Positions 6,282 through 14,062 of a stretch of 18,555 bases of DNA are shown in pieces (the stretch's first letter is position 1; each line of letters begins with the position of its first letter). Source of the DNA: Ignavibacteriales bacterium (GTDB lineage Bacteria; Bacteroidota; Ignavibacteria; UBA10030); NCBI GenBank assembly GCA_016207365.1, contig JACQPU010000073.1, positions 1 through 18,555 on the forward strand, read 5' to 3'. Both the position numbers and the translations under genes were made by a program. The notes below the pieces were generated by a model. That model was not told where the DNA came from. It made no database searches and saw nothing but the letters and a program-made list of their open reading frames with translations.

Positions 6282-8279
6282 TTGCCCCAATCCGATCTCG
6301 ACCATCTCTCCATCAATACGATTCGCACACTTGCCATGGATGCTGTCCAAGCGGCAAAATCCGGACATCCCGGAATGCCTATGGGCGCAGCCCCAATGGC
6401 CTATGTGCTCTGGACCAAGTTTCTCAAGCACAATCCCGCTAATCCCCATTGGCACAACCGAGACCGCTTTGTCCTCTCCGCCGGACATGGCTGCATGTTG
6501 CTCTACAGCCTCCTCCATTTGACTGGATATGACCTGACCCTCGATGACCTGAGGAATTTCCGTCAATGGGAGAGCAAGACTCCCGGACATCCCGAGTCTC
6601 ATCTCACGACAGGCGTTGAAACGACGACGGGACCGCTCGGGCAAGGATTTGCCAACGGGATCGGGTTGGCAATAGCCCAGAAATACCTGGCCGCGCGGTA
6701 TAACCGCCCTGGTTTCCCGGTGGTTGACTATCGGATCTACGCAATTGTGAGCGACGGAGACCTTATGGAGGGCGTGGCCTCTGAAGCGGCCTCGCTCGCG
6801 GGACATCTGAAACTCGACAATCTGGTCTACCTGTACGACGACAACCACATCAGCATCGACGGTCCGACAACACTTGCCTTCACTGAAGATGCCGGAAAGA
6901 GATTTGAGGCTTACGGCTGGCATGTGCAAACGGTTAACGATGGCAATGACCTGGAAGCGATCAGAGTGGCGATTGAAACCGCGGGAGAAACGAAAGGAAA
7001 ACCGCACCTGATCAAGGTCCGGACCCACATCGGCTTCGGCAGTCCGAACAAGCAAGACACTGCTGAAGCCCATGGCGCTCCGCTTGGCGAAGAAGAAGTG
7101 CGGGCAACAAAGAAGAATCTCGGTTGGGATCCCGAATCACGGTTTCTGGTCCCTGACCAGGCTCTGGCTCACTTTCGTGACGCCCTCGACAAGGGGAAAA
7201 AAGACGAAAAAGAATGGGTCGGCCTCTGGGAGAGGTACCGGTCTGAGTTTCCGGACCTTGTAACAGAATTGGAGTGGGCGCGAAAGGGGAACTTTGACGG
7301 AGAGTGGAAGAAGAGCATTCCGGTCTTTACAGAGGCGATGGCTACGCGGGAGGCATCAGGAAAGGTCCTCAACGCAGTTGCAGCGCATCTGCCGACACTA
7401 ATTGGCGGCTCAGCCGATCTGACTCCTTCGAACAACACATACCTCAAGGGATTTCCGGAATTTCAAGCTGGATCATATGAAGGCCGGAATCTTCGGTTCG
7501 GTGTGCGTGAGCACGCCATGGGTTCCGTGCTCAACGGCATTGCGTTGACACCAGGGATGATTCCATATGGCGGCACGTTTCTGATCTTCTCGGAATACAT
7601 GCGTCCGCCCATTCGCCTCGCCTGCATCATGGGCATTCGTCCAATCTATGTCTTCACACACGACAGCATCGGACTTGGGGAAGATGGACCAACCCATCAG
7701 CCCATCGAACAACTCGCTTCCCTGAGATCAATTCCAAACATGACGGTCATTCGTCCTGCGGATGCAAACGAAACTGCTGTGGCATGGACGGTCGCCATTG
7801 AGCACACGGGCGGGCCTGTTGCCTTGGCGCTCACGCGGCAGAAAGTTCCTCTGATTGACCGGACGAGGTATGCCCCCGCAGCGGGGCTGACAAGGGGAGC
7901 ATATGTGCTCGCGGAGACTGCACCGAGCCCTGACCTGATTCTGATCGGTACCGGATCGGAGGTTCAACACGCAATCGGAGCGTACGAAATTCTGGCAAAA
8001 GAAGGAGTGAAGGTTCGTGTGGTCGGCATGCCGTCGTGGGAGCTTTTTGAACGCCAATTGCCTGAATACCGGGAAAGTGTTCTACCGTCAACTACTCACA
8101 AGAGGCTTGCAATCGAGGCTGGCGTTGTCCTTGGCTGGCATCGCTATCTCGGACCAGACGGCGAGATCATCTGCATGAACCGATTCGGTGCCTCAGCCCC
8201 GGGGGATCGCTTGATGAAGGAATTTGGGTTTACCGTGGAGAATGTGTTGAAGAGCGCGAGGAGAATGATCGCATCGTAG
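6282..8279 (+). CDS. tkt: Transketolase
   Basis: The thiamine-diphosphate enzyme of the non-oxidative pentose phosphate pathway, moving two-carbon ketol units between sugar phosphates in the cytoplasm. At 665 residues it is full length. The PP domain has SGHPGMPMGAAP (His29), AGHG (His69), PGHPE (His103) and the ThDP/metal motif SDGDLMEG with YDDNHISIDG. The Pyr domain has FGVREHAMG with catalytic Glu410, and GLGEDGPTHQPIEQLASLR; the C-terminal domain has LIGTGSEV. It starts at TTG with a GGAG eight bases upstream. It appears to be transcribed alone, in a pyrimidine-rich spacer after the ATL gene. Its TAG stop is the first three bases of a TAGTTAT heptamer array that faces a mirror-image array from the converging genes. 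Confidence 0.97.
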   Translation: MPQSDLDHLSINTIRTLAMDAVQAAKSGHPGMPMGAAPMAYVLWTKFLKHNPANPHWHNRDRFVLSAGHGCMLLYSLLHLTGYDLTLDDLRNFRQWESKTPGHPESHLTTGVETTTGPLGQGFANGIGLAIAQKYLAARYNRPGFPVVDYRIYAIVSDGDLMEGVASEAASLAGHLKLDNLVYLYDDNHISIDGPTTLAFTEDAGKRFEAYGWHVQTVNDGNDLEAIRVAIETAGETKGKPHLIKVRTHIGFGSPNKQDTAEAHGAPLGEEEVRATKKNLGWDPESRFLVPDQALAHFRDALDKGKKDEKEWVGLWERYRSEFPDLVTELEWARKGNFDGEWKKSIPVFTEAMATREASGKVLNAVAAHLPTLIGGSADLTPSNNTYLKGFPEFQAGSYEGRNLRFGVREHAMGSVLNGIALTPGMIPYGGTFLIFSEYMRPPIRLACIMGIRPIYVFTHDSIGLGEDGPTHQPIEQLASLRSIPNMTVIRPADANETAVAWTVAIEHTGGPVALALTRQKVPLIDRTRYAPAAGLTRGAYVLAETAPSPDLILIGTGSEVQHAIGAYEILAKEGVKVRVVGMPSWELFERQLPEYRESVLPSTTHKRLAIEAGVVLGWHRYLGPDGEIICMNRFGASAPGDRLMKEFGFTVENVLKSARRMIAS

Positions 8280-8304
8280 TTATCGGTTAATGGTTATTCG
8301 TTAT
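8277..8304 (+). repeat. Heptamer array starting at the transketolase stop codon (left arm)
   Basis: Four exact 7-base units close to TGGTTAT; the first unit, TAGTTAT, contains the TAG stop of transketolase. With the opposite array at 8314-8348 it forms a long imperfect inverted repeat with a 9-base spacer. Confidence 0.8.
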
Positions 8305-8313
8305 AGGGAAAAG

Positions 8314-8348
8314 TTACCCAATAACCAATGACCATTACCTAATAACTA
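8314..8348 (-). repeat. Heptamer array starting at the stop codon of the minus-strand gene (right arm)
   Basis: Read on the minus strand, five exact 7-base units follow. The first, TAGTTAT (8342-8348), contains the TAG stop of the gene ending at 8346. Later units are TAGGTAA, TGGTCAT, TGGTTAT and TGGGTAA, in the same order as the left arm. Confidence 0.8.
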
Positions 8349-8738
8349 ATTCACAGGTGTTATCGAGGACCAATCCTGCAGAGGTTGATCGTACTGAGCA
8401 ACAAGTTGAACCGTCGTAACGCCGTCCCACCCTACGACATTGCCGAATCCCTGAAAGAGAATCCAGTCATTTCCAATCGTCATATACAGGCGAATGCGAT
8501 CCGTGCTTGTGAAGCGAGCCGGTGGTTCGAATCCAACGAAGCTTCCCTCTCCGCCGCCAATGCTCTTGGGCTTTGCGTAGTATTTTTTCGCCTCACCGAC
8601 AACGGTTTGCATTTGAACAAGAATCATGTCACGTTCGTTCGACTGGTTGAACGATGCGACAAGCCGTATCCCTGTGACAATGGACAATCCGACCACAAAG
8701 ACGACAAGGACAATAATCATGAGTTGCTGTGAGCCCAT
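8346..8738 (-). CDS. Membrane-anchored pilin-like small protein, function unknown
   Basis: A 130-residue protein starting MGSQQLMIIVLVVFVVGLSI. A single hydrophobic helix at residues 6-24 begins almost at the N-terminus, followed by a soluble domain of about 100 residues. This layout resembles type IV pilins or pseudopilins, but no prepilin cleavage site (G/FxxxE) is visible, so it may simply be an N-anchored periplasmic protein. The soluble part has a Gly-rich loop (IGGGEGSF) and ends with aromatic, strand-rich sequence (RLYMTIGNDWILFQGFGNVVGW). Its Shine-Dalgarno AAGGAAG (minus strand, 8744-8750) overlaps the stop of the preceding gene, so the two are probably translationally coupled. No pilus assembly genes are in the window. 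Confidence 0.75.
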   Translation of the reverse strand: MGSQQLMIIVLVVFVVGLSIVTGIRLVASFNQSNERDMILVQMQTVVGEAKKYYAKPKSIGGGEGSFVGFEPPARFTSTDRIRLYMTIGNDWILFQGFGNVVGWDGVTTVQLVAQYDQPLQDWSSITPVN

Positions 8739-8747
8739 CGTACTTCC

Positions 8748-9158
8748 TTAGTTGATCTTCAGTCCTGATGTACCTATTTCCCCTAGTACCGCCGACGACC
8801 GTTTTCCAAGCACCGTCAGCCGCCATCGGGTCTCCGCATTTTTTTCAGCGCAATAACGGGCAAGCTGAGTCACGATACCAATCTTCTCATCCCTCTCCTT
8901 GCGGTCCCATGCGGCCTCATTCACAATCAGCCTCGCCTGAGGAACGTCGAAATCCGTAACAAGTCCCTCGGCCTCCCACTTCGCAACAATGGGATCCATG
9001 GAATGCAGATTCTCGGGGATCGAGGCGCGATTGACAATCTGGAGGTAGTCATACACGAGGTACGACAACCCGAGGATACCGACCGAAAAGAGTGTGATGA
9101 TCATGATCCGTTGACGGCGATCTTCCGCCTCTGCCTGATCTATTGTTCGTACAGCCAT
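8748..9158 (-). CDS. Membrane-anchored protein of unknown function, first gene of a two-gene operon
   Basis: A 136-residue protein beginning MAVRTIDQAEAEDRRQRIMI. A short charged cytoplasmic tail precedes one membrane helix (residues 18-40, IITLFSVGILGLSYLVYDYL), then a soluble domain rich in Glu and Arg with VNEAAWDRKERDEKIGIVTQLARY and a C-terminal TVLGKRSSAVLGEIGTSGLKI. I do not recognise a named domain. The frame is open up to 9308, but the extra 50 codons look like spacer. The ATG at 9156-9158 has a weak GAAGAG site and places the charged tail and helix sensibly. Its stop is 9 bases before the next gene, so the two are one unit, perhaps two subunits of an envelope complex. Confidence 0.7.
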   Translation of the reverse strand: MAVRTIDQAEAEDRRQRIMIITLFSVGILGLSYLVYDYLQIVNRASIPENLHSMDPIVAKWEAEGLVTDFDVPQARLIVNEAAWDRKERDEKIGIVTQLARYCAEKNAETRWRLTVLGKRSSAVLGEIGTSGLKIN

Positions 9159-9762
9159 GATTCTCTTCGATTCTGGAATTATGAACCAGTGAGCAATCCG
9201 GAGTTCATCAGCATCTCCGGGAGGATTTTCCCCTTGAAATCCCCTCTGGGAACCTTGGGGCCTTTGAATGTACTCACCTCCGTTGAGATTTGCAACCGTT
9301 TCCAGCACAAGTGCAGCGGATTCGGGCTCCAGAACCCTCCTCGCCAGCGCGTCCCAAGTTGCCCCCTATTCGTTAAAAATTGCATGTGGATGCGGTCGAA
9401 CTCCGCATACACGGCTTGGAGGTTTTCATTGAACTGCGTTCCAGCTGCGGAAATTCGCGTCAACGGCTGGATTCACAAACAAAGCCACGGCCAAGTTTCC
9501 TCCGGCTGAAGGCAGGAAGACAAAGCGGAAGCAAGCCCTGAAATTACTCCTTCTCTTGGTCCAATTGTTTTGGGATTAATCGCCTCTCCCATTCCGGCCC
9601 AAGAGGTCCATCCGCCCTTTGGCCTTTCCAAGATAATTCTGTATTCTAAACACCCTAGTCCTGGATCTTGGATCTTGGACCTTGGAACTTGCTGCCCACT
9701 TTTCCCGTATGACCGTTCATCGACCTCATAATATTCCGCAACCATTCTACGAACAACCAGAC
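9159..9762. other. 604-base gene-free spacer between divergent genes
   Basis: Short open frames exist on both strands but none has a believable start, composition or motif. The spacer must hold the promoters of both flanking transcripts, yet no convincing promoter is visible. It contains a 6-bp inverted repeat CCGGAG/CTCCGG (9198-9220), a 6-bp hairpin ATGCGG/CCGCAT with a 7-base loop (9390-9408) and a heptamer array at 9660-9691. It could hide a decayed gene or a small RNA, but nothing I see proves either. Confidence 0.5.
9660..9691 (+). repeat. Heptamer tandem repeat, unit CTTGGAT
   Basis: About four and a half units of CTTGGA followed by T, C or A in exact 7-base steps. This unit appears only here in the window, but its period matches the other arrays. 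Confidence 0.75.
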
Positions 9763-11649
9763 ATGCATAGATTTGCAAAAGTCTCTCTCTCTCTCATAAG
9801 CTTATCGATCGCCCAGCAGTCCGTGGCTCTGGCGCAGGAACGCGACAGGAACAAGATTCCCGACCAATACAAATGGGACCTCACGCATATCTATCCGTCC
9901 GATGGAGCTTGGAGGAAAGAGAAAGAGCAGGTGGTTGCACAGTTTCCTGGCATTGAGAACTACAAGGGGAAGCTAGGTTCTTCCGCGAAAAGCCTTCTTG
10001 GGTGCCTCGACCTCGTAACCAACCTTTCCAAGGAGCTCAGCCGCCTCCTCAGCTATACCAGCATGTCGTCCGATCAGGACACGAGAGACTCCAAATACCT
10101 GGGCATGGTTCAGGAAATGACGCAGATCTATTCGGATTTCAGCGCCAGGGCGTCGTTTATTGAACCGGAAATCCTGAAAATGAGCCGCTCGACAATCGAC
10201 GGCTTCCTTGCGGAGGAACAGGGACTGATCATTTACCGGCAATACCTCGACGATATTCTTCGCCGCAAGGATCATACGGGCACTGAGGCCGAGGAGAAGA
10301 TCATCGCCGACGCTTCCCTCATGTCCGATGCTCCCGGCGCCATCTATAACATATTCTCCAACGCAGATTTTCCGGATCCTGAAGTCACTCTGAGCGACGG
10401 AAAGACGGTGAAGCTGGACAAAGCGGCATTTTCCCTCCTCCGCGCGTCCGTCAACAGAGAAGACAGAAGAAAGGTGTTTGCGACGTTTTTTGGCAGGATT
10501 CACGACTACCGGAGAACATTCGGTACGCAGCTCAACGCCGAGGTGAAGAAGAATATTTTCTACAAGAAGGCCCGAAAGTATGAGAGCTGTCTGCATGCTG
10601 CACTCGACGGGAGCAACATCCCTGTGGCAGTCTACCACAGTCTTGTCGACAACGTCAACAAGAATCTCTCAACGTTCCACAGATACCTCCATCTCCGGAA
10701 ACGCATCCTTGGACTGGATGAGCTGCACTACTACGATCTCTACGCGCCATTGCTGAAGGATGTCGACCTCAAGTATTCAGTTGAGGAGGCCCAGAAGCAC
10801 ATCCTGGCTTCCCTGACACCGCTTGGGGAGGAATACAGGGACGTCAGCCGGAAAGCGTTCTCGGAGAAATGGATCGACATGTTCCCAAACGAAGGCAAAC
10901 GCTCCGGAGCGTACTCCAACGGCTCGGCCTACGATGTGCACCCATACATGCTCATGAACTACAACGGCAAGTACGACGACATGAGCACGCTCACGCACGA
11001 GCTTGGTCATACCATGCACAGCTGGTTTTCAAACAAAAGCCAGCCGTACTCGACAGCCAGCTATTCCATCTTCGTCGCGGAGGTTGCTTCAACATTCAAC
11101 GAGGCCCTGCTCATCGATTACATGCTTGGCCAGATCAGAGATGACGAAACCCGCCTTTCGCTTCTTGGCAATTATCTCGAAGGCATCAAGGGGACGGCAT
11201 TTCGTCAAACACAGTTTGCCGAGTTTGAACTCAAAATCCACGAGCTCGGCGAACGCGGCGAACCGCTGACAGGCGATGTGTTCGATTCCCTCTATTACGA
11301 TATCACAAGGAAGTATTACGGACACGATCAGAAGGTTTGCACCGTGGATGACGAGATCAGATCTGAATGGGCCTATATTCCGCATTTCTATTACAATTTT
11401 TACGTCTATCAATACGCGACTTCATTCACGGCGTCAGCGGCTTTGTCAGAGCAGGCAAAGGCTGGCGATAAGGCCACCGTCAAACAATACATCGAGTTTC
11501 TCTCCTCGGGCAGCTCCGATTATCCCATCAATCTGCTCAAGAAGGCCGGCGTGGACATGACGACCGGAGAACCGTTCGAGCTGACGATGAAAAAAATGAA
11601 CAGAGTGATGGATGAGATGGAGAAGATTCTCGCGGGAATGGGCATGTAA
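9763..11649 (+). CDS. pepF: Exported M3-family oligoendopeptidase (PepF-like)
   Basis: A zinc metallopeptidase that cuts short peptides. From ATG 9763 it has 628 residues. The first 24 form a signal peptide (basic MHRFAK, hydrophobic core, SVALA before QE), so this copy probably acts in the periplasm or outside, unlike the usual cytoplasmic PepF. The active site is THELGHTMHSWF (His412, Glu413, His416), and the third zinc ligand is expected at Glu440 in FVAEVAS, 24 residues later. The C-terminal YVYQYATSFTASAAL and SSGSSDYPINLLKKAGVD are typical of oligoendopeptidase F. In-frame starts upstream (TTG 9682, ATG 9709) would put extra residues before the signal peptide and run through repeat DNA. 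Codons 7-11 contain a (TC)7 tract. No neighbouring transporter or substrate gene points to its target. Confidence 0.93.
   Translation: MHRFAKVSLSLISLSIAQQSVALAQERDRNKIPDQYKWDLTHIYPSDGAWRKEKEQVVAQFPGIENYKGKLGSSAKSLLGCLDLVTNLSKELSRLLSYTSMSSDQDTRDSKYLGMVQEMTQIYSDFSARASFIEPEILKMSRSTIDGFLAEEQGLIIYRQYLDDILRRKDHTGTEAEEKIIADASLMSDAPGAIYNIFSNADFPDPEVTLSDGKTVKLDKAAFSLLRASVNREDRRKVFATFFGRIHDYRRTFGTQLNAEVKKNIFYKKARKYESCLHAALDGSNIPVAVYHSLVDNVNKNLSTFHRYLHLRKRILGLDELHYYDLYAPLLKDVDLKYSVEEAQKHILASLTPLGEEYRDVSRKAFSEKWIDMFPNEGKRSGAYSNGSAYDVHPYMLMNYNGKYDDMSTLTHELGHTMHSWFSNKSQPYSTASYSIFVAEVASTFNEALLIDYMLGQIRDDETRLSLLGNYLEGIKGTAFRQTQFAEFELKIHELGERGEPLTGDVFDSLYYDITRKYYGHDQKVCTVDDEIRSEWAYIPHFYYNFYVYQYATSFTASAALSEQAKAGDKATVKQYIEFLSSGSSDYPINLLKKAGVDMTTGEPFELTMKKMNRVMDEMEKILAGMGM
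9782..9795 (+). repeat. (TC)7 dinucleotide tract inside the signal peptide of the peptidase
   Basis: Seven TC repeats encode part of SLSLI in the signal peptide. Loss or gain of one unit would shift the frame about 30 bases after the start, making this a possible slippage site. Confidence 0.6.
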
Positions 11650-11680
11650 ATCGACAATCGAAAACTGAAAATCGTCAATC
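11649..11680 (+). repeat. Heptamer tandem repeat, unit AATCGAC (reverse complement GATTGTC)
   Basis: On the minus strand it reads as four 7-base units close to GATTGTC or GATTTTC. It matches the 1412-1441 array in the opposite orientation. It begins at the last base of the peptidase stop codon. Confidence 0.65.
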
Positions 11681-11693
11681 CAATTGGGTTGAC
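11674..11693 (+). terminator. Hairpin after the peptidase gene, possible terminator
   Basis: GTCAATCC and GGGTTGAC form an 8-bp stem (one T-G wobble) around an AATT loop, 25 bases after the peptidase stop. No T-run follows, so its role could be RNA stability rather than termination. Confidence 0.4.
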
Positions 11694-11695
11694 CT

Positions 11696-11730
11696 CCAAT
11701 TCTCCAAATTCTGAAATTCTGAGATTTCTG
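11696..11730 (+). repeat. Degenerate repeat of about 8 bases, core AAATTCTG
   Basis: About four units sharing ATTCT in steps of 8-9 bases, next to the heptamer array and hairpin. It is less regular than the others. Confidence 0.5.
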
Positions 11731-11849
11731 TTTCAGACGACCTCGAGTCATTCCACCATTCGCCGATCCCGGTAATCTTTTCGCCGATTTTCCCCGCCCT
11801 TTTCCACCATCTTTCCGTACCATAGAGAGCGACAACCGGAGAACAACTC

Positions 11850-12254
11850 ATGTCAAACGACAGCGGATTTGCACAAACACCTCGTGTGGTCTGGGGAGTA
11901 TTCCTGGTGTTGGGCGGAACCGCATTACTCCTCGATAATCTCGGCGTCCTGAACCTCGGTTCCGTCTGGGATCACTGGCCCCTCATCATTGTTGCGATCG
12001 GGATCGGAAAGCTTCTTGGTGCGACGAGACCACATGATCGTGGGAGCGGGCTCTGGTGGGTTTTCATCGGCAGCTGGCTCTACGTGTCCATACGCCACCT
12101 CTGGGATTTGAGCTTCAGCACCTCATGGCCCATTCTGTTGATCGGTATTGGGGTTAGCTTGGTGTGGAAATCATTCCGGCGAGCATCATCACGGGCAACC
12201 AGCTCAATCACATCAACTGAAGACAAACCATCTGAACAAGGAGAGCATTCATGA
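11850..12254 (+). CDS. LiaI-like small four-helix membrane protein (DUF5668-type)
   Basis: A 134-residue membrane protein with four hydrophobic segments at about residues 13-31, 43-58, 68-84 and 91-107. The motifs LLLDNLGVLN and HWPLIIVAIGI are the repeated pattern of the LiaI/LiaF N-terminal region (DUF5668). In Firmicutes, LiaI and LiaF sit in the membrane and sense cell-envelope damage. GGAG at 11838-11841 lies 8 bases before the ATG. The last bases overlap the next gene by ATGA, so the two are translationally coupled. The hydrophilic Ser/Thr-rich tail (residues 109-134) is likely cytoplasmic and disordered. It is the first gene of a four-gene operon with a kinase and regulator, preceded by a pyrimidine-rich leader. 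Confidence 0.85.
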   Translation: MSNDSGFAQTPRVVWGVFLVLGGTALLLDNLGVLNLGSVWDHWPLIIVAIGIGKLLGATRPHDRGSGLWWVFIGSWLYVSIRHLWDLSFSTSWPILLIGIGVSLVWKSFRRASSRATSSITSTEDKPSEQGEHS

Positions 12255-12949
12255 GTACCTACCAGCGCGTTTCCATCCAGGCCATTCTTGGACTTTCCAT
12301 CATTGCCATCGGCGTCCTATTCACGCTGGACAATCTTGACATCATTTATGCCCGCGACTACCTTCGCTACTGGCCGGCCCTCCTGGTACTCGTCGGACTC
12401 GTCCAGCTTTCCCAACCCCGCGGAAACCCCGGAAAAATCATGGGGATCATTCTCGTTTCCCTCGGCTCTCTGATGCTTCTGGACAGGTTTGACATTATCA
12501 ATTTCTCGTTCTGGGATCTTTGGCCCGTGATCATTATCATCTTCGGATTCAGCCTTTTGCGGGGCGCACGAAGCCGCAGGGCTTCCTGGTGGTCGCTCCG
12601 TGCCGAACCGGATTCCGACGCGTATGTACGCGGGATGGCCATCCTTGGCGGATACTCGCGACGCAACAACTCGCCGGAATTCCGCGGAGGTGAACTCACC
12701 GCCGTCATGGGTGGATGTGAACTGGACCTGCGCGCGGCGACCATGAAGGATAACGAAACCACAATTGACATCTTCGCCTTCTGGGGCGGTGTGTCCATCA
12801 AAGTTCCGGAGGACTGGACGGTTGCCATCAACGTTGTGCCGATCATGGGTGGCGTAGAAGATACGACTCGTCCGCCAAAACCGGACAAGATCAAACGCCT
12901 GACGATCACCGGATACGCCATCATGGGCGGAGCTGAAATCAAGAACTGA
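12251..12949 (+). CDS. LiaF-like membrane protein with C-terminal beta domain
   Basis: A 232-residue protein with four N-terminal membrane segments (about 8-26, 40-53, 60-77, 90-103) carrying LDNLDIIYARDYLRYWP and LLDRFDIINFSFWDLWP, the same repeat as in the upstream LiaI-like protein. A soluble domain from about 125 has repeated GG turns (ILGGYS, VMGGCELDL, FWGGVSIKVP, IMGGVED, IMGGAEI), typical of the LiaF C-terminal beta-helix-like domain. In Bacillus, LiaF inhibits the LiaS kinase until envelope damage relieves it. By position this protein may do the same for the LytS-type kinase that begins 4 bases later, but that is inference. AAGGAG at 12238-12243, 7 bases before the ATG, is a strong ribosome site. 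Confidence 0.88.
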   Translation: MSTYQRVSIQAILGLSIIAIGVLFTLDNLDIIYARDYLRYWPALLVLVGLVQLSQPRGNPGKIMGIILVSLGSLMLLDRFDIINFSFWDLWPVIIIIFGFSLLRGARSRRASWWSLRAEPDSDAYVRGMAILGGYSRRNNSPEFRGGELTAVMGGCELDLRAATMKDNETTIDIFAFWGGVSIKVPEDWTVAINVVPIMGGVEDTTRPPKPDKIKRLTITGYAIMGGAEIKN

Positions 12950-12953
12950 TCCC

Positions 12954-14042
12954 ATGCATCCGATCCTGTCGGAACGGAAGATCTTCCTTCTGTACCTCAC
13001 CGTCTGGGCCGTCGCGGGTGGATTTCTTACTGTACTCCTTTCGACTACCGGAATGACCGTCGGCGGAGCAGCCGTAGTGGCGGTGCCCATGATGCTTATC
13101 TATTCATTCATGTGCCTTGCATCGTACTACCTCTGCCGCACATTTCCACTGAGTCGCACCAACATTGTTCGACTGCTCGTTGTTCATACGATCTCGGCGG
13201 CCCTGACGAGCGCGCTTTGGATCTCGTTGGGACGAAGTTGGATTTCCCTGATCGGCGAAGTGCCCTTCCTGGCCTCTGCGTCGACAGGATACGAGCTCCA
13301 GCTGCCGCTGCTCTTTGCCGTGGGTGTTATAATGTTTCTCCTGTCTGTCGCGGTGAACTACTCTGTCATTGCTTTCCGGGAATCGCGCGATTCCGAACGT
13401 CAAGCGATGGAACTTCGCTTCCTCGCACAGGAGGCCGAACTCCGAGCCCTCAGAGCGCAAATCAATCCGCACTTCCTTTTTAACAGCCTGAATTCAATCA
13501 GCGCACTGACAACACACAATCCCGAACAGGCCCGCAGCATGACATTGGGCCTTGCAGAGTTTCTTCGCAAGAGCCTTGCGGTGGGCTCCCGACAGCGCAT
13601 TCCCTTGCGTGAAGAACTTGACCTGATCAAGGCTTTCCTCTCGATTGAAAAGGTGCGATTCGGAACTCGTTTGCGGTTCGAGCAATCCATCGACGACGCA
13701 GCTTTTGACAGCCTCGTCCCGCCCCTTCTCCTTCAGCCACTCATCGAAAACGCGGTCAGCCACGGCATCGGCCATCTTGTGGAAGGCGGCGAGATTTTTC
13801 TTGGAGCCGAACGCCGCAGAGACCACCTCACCATCGTCGTGCGAAATCCTGTGGATCCCGACCGCCCTTCTGCAAGCGGGCACGGGATCGGACTGCAAAA
13901 CGTGCGAAACAGGGTGACAACGTTGTACGGACTCGAAGCCAGGTTGGAGGTAAATCCCTCGCCCAATCAATTCGAAATCGTCCTTCATCTCCCCGTGTCG
14001 GCCTTCCTTGAGACCCAGCGGCCGGCGATGCAATTCTCCTGA
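12954..14042 (+). CDS. LytS-type membrane sensor histidine kinase
   Basis: A 362-residue inner-membrane kinase. Four hydrophobic segments (about 10-31, 38-60, 70-92, 115-141) are followed by a short helical linker rich in Glu and Arg. The kinase core is of the His_kinase (PF06580) type: LRAQINPHFLFNSLNSI with phospho-acceptor His173, the N-box LIENAVSH (Asn266) and the G-box GHGIGLQNV (309-317). No extracellular sensor domain or HAMP is present, so the signal is probably sensed in the membrane or relayed by the LiaI/LiaF-like proteins encoded 4 bases upstream. The next gene, 20 bases downstream, is its likely LytTR response regulator. Confidence 0.93.
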   Translation: MHPILSERKIFLLYLTVWAVAGGFLTVLLSTTGMTVGGAAVVAVPMMLIYSFMCLASYYLCRTFPLSRTNIVRLLVVHTISAALTSALWISLGRSWISLIGEVPFLASASTGYELQLPLLFAVGVIMFLLSVAVNYSVIAFRESRDSERQAMELRFLAQEAELRALRAQINPHFLFNSLNSISALTTHNPEQARSMTLGLAEFLRKSLAVGSRQRIPLREELDLIKAFLSIEKVRFGTRLRFEQSIDDAAFDSLVPPLLLQPLIENAVSHGIGHLVEGGEIFLGAERRRDHLTIVVRNPVDPDRPSASGHGIGLQNVRNRVTTLYGLEARLEVNPSPNQFEIVLHLPVSAFLETQRPAMQFS

Positions 14043-14062
14043 ACTTCCTGTACTTTGGTCTC

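Larger units (their letters stand above)
8277..8348. terminator. Possible bidirectional terminator from two facing heptamer arrays
   Basis: The left arm (8277-8304) and right arm (8314-8348) are near reverse complements and lie between two convergent transcripts. RNA from either strand could fold into a long imperfect hairpin. There is no run of T after either arm, so intrinsic termination is only a possibility. Confidence 0.4.

Noticed and set aside
6255..7073. Antisense open frame of 272 residues within transketolase
   Set aside because: Transketolase motifs are intact on the plus strand; the antisense product shows no family pattern.
8277..8348. CRISPR-like array
   Set aside because: The units are 7 bases with no spacers between them, and no cas genes are present.
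9390..9408. Hairpin ATGCGG/CCGCAT with 7-base loop TCGAACT, like a tRNA T-arm
   Set aside because: The stem is 6 bp, the loop lacks the TTCRA pattern in the right register on either strand, and no acceptor, D or anticodon arms are found around it.
9003..9509. Plus-strand open frame of 168 residues overlapping the minus-strand membrane gene and the spacer
   Set aside because: No start signal, no domain pattern, and it overlaps a better-supported gene; the companion minus frame 9179-9463 is equally unconvincing.
9621..9650. Sigma70-like promoter (TTTGGC and TATTCT) before the peptidase
   Set aside because: Both boxes are poor matches and the organism's promoter consensus is unknown; not enough to list.
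12317..13090. Long antisense open frame (257 residues) opposite the LiaF-like gene and kinase start
   Set aside because: It lies across two well-supported genes on the other strand, has no recognisable motif, and its residue mix is typical of a shadow frame.
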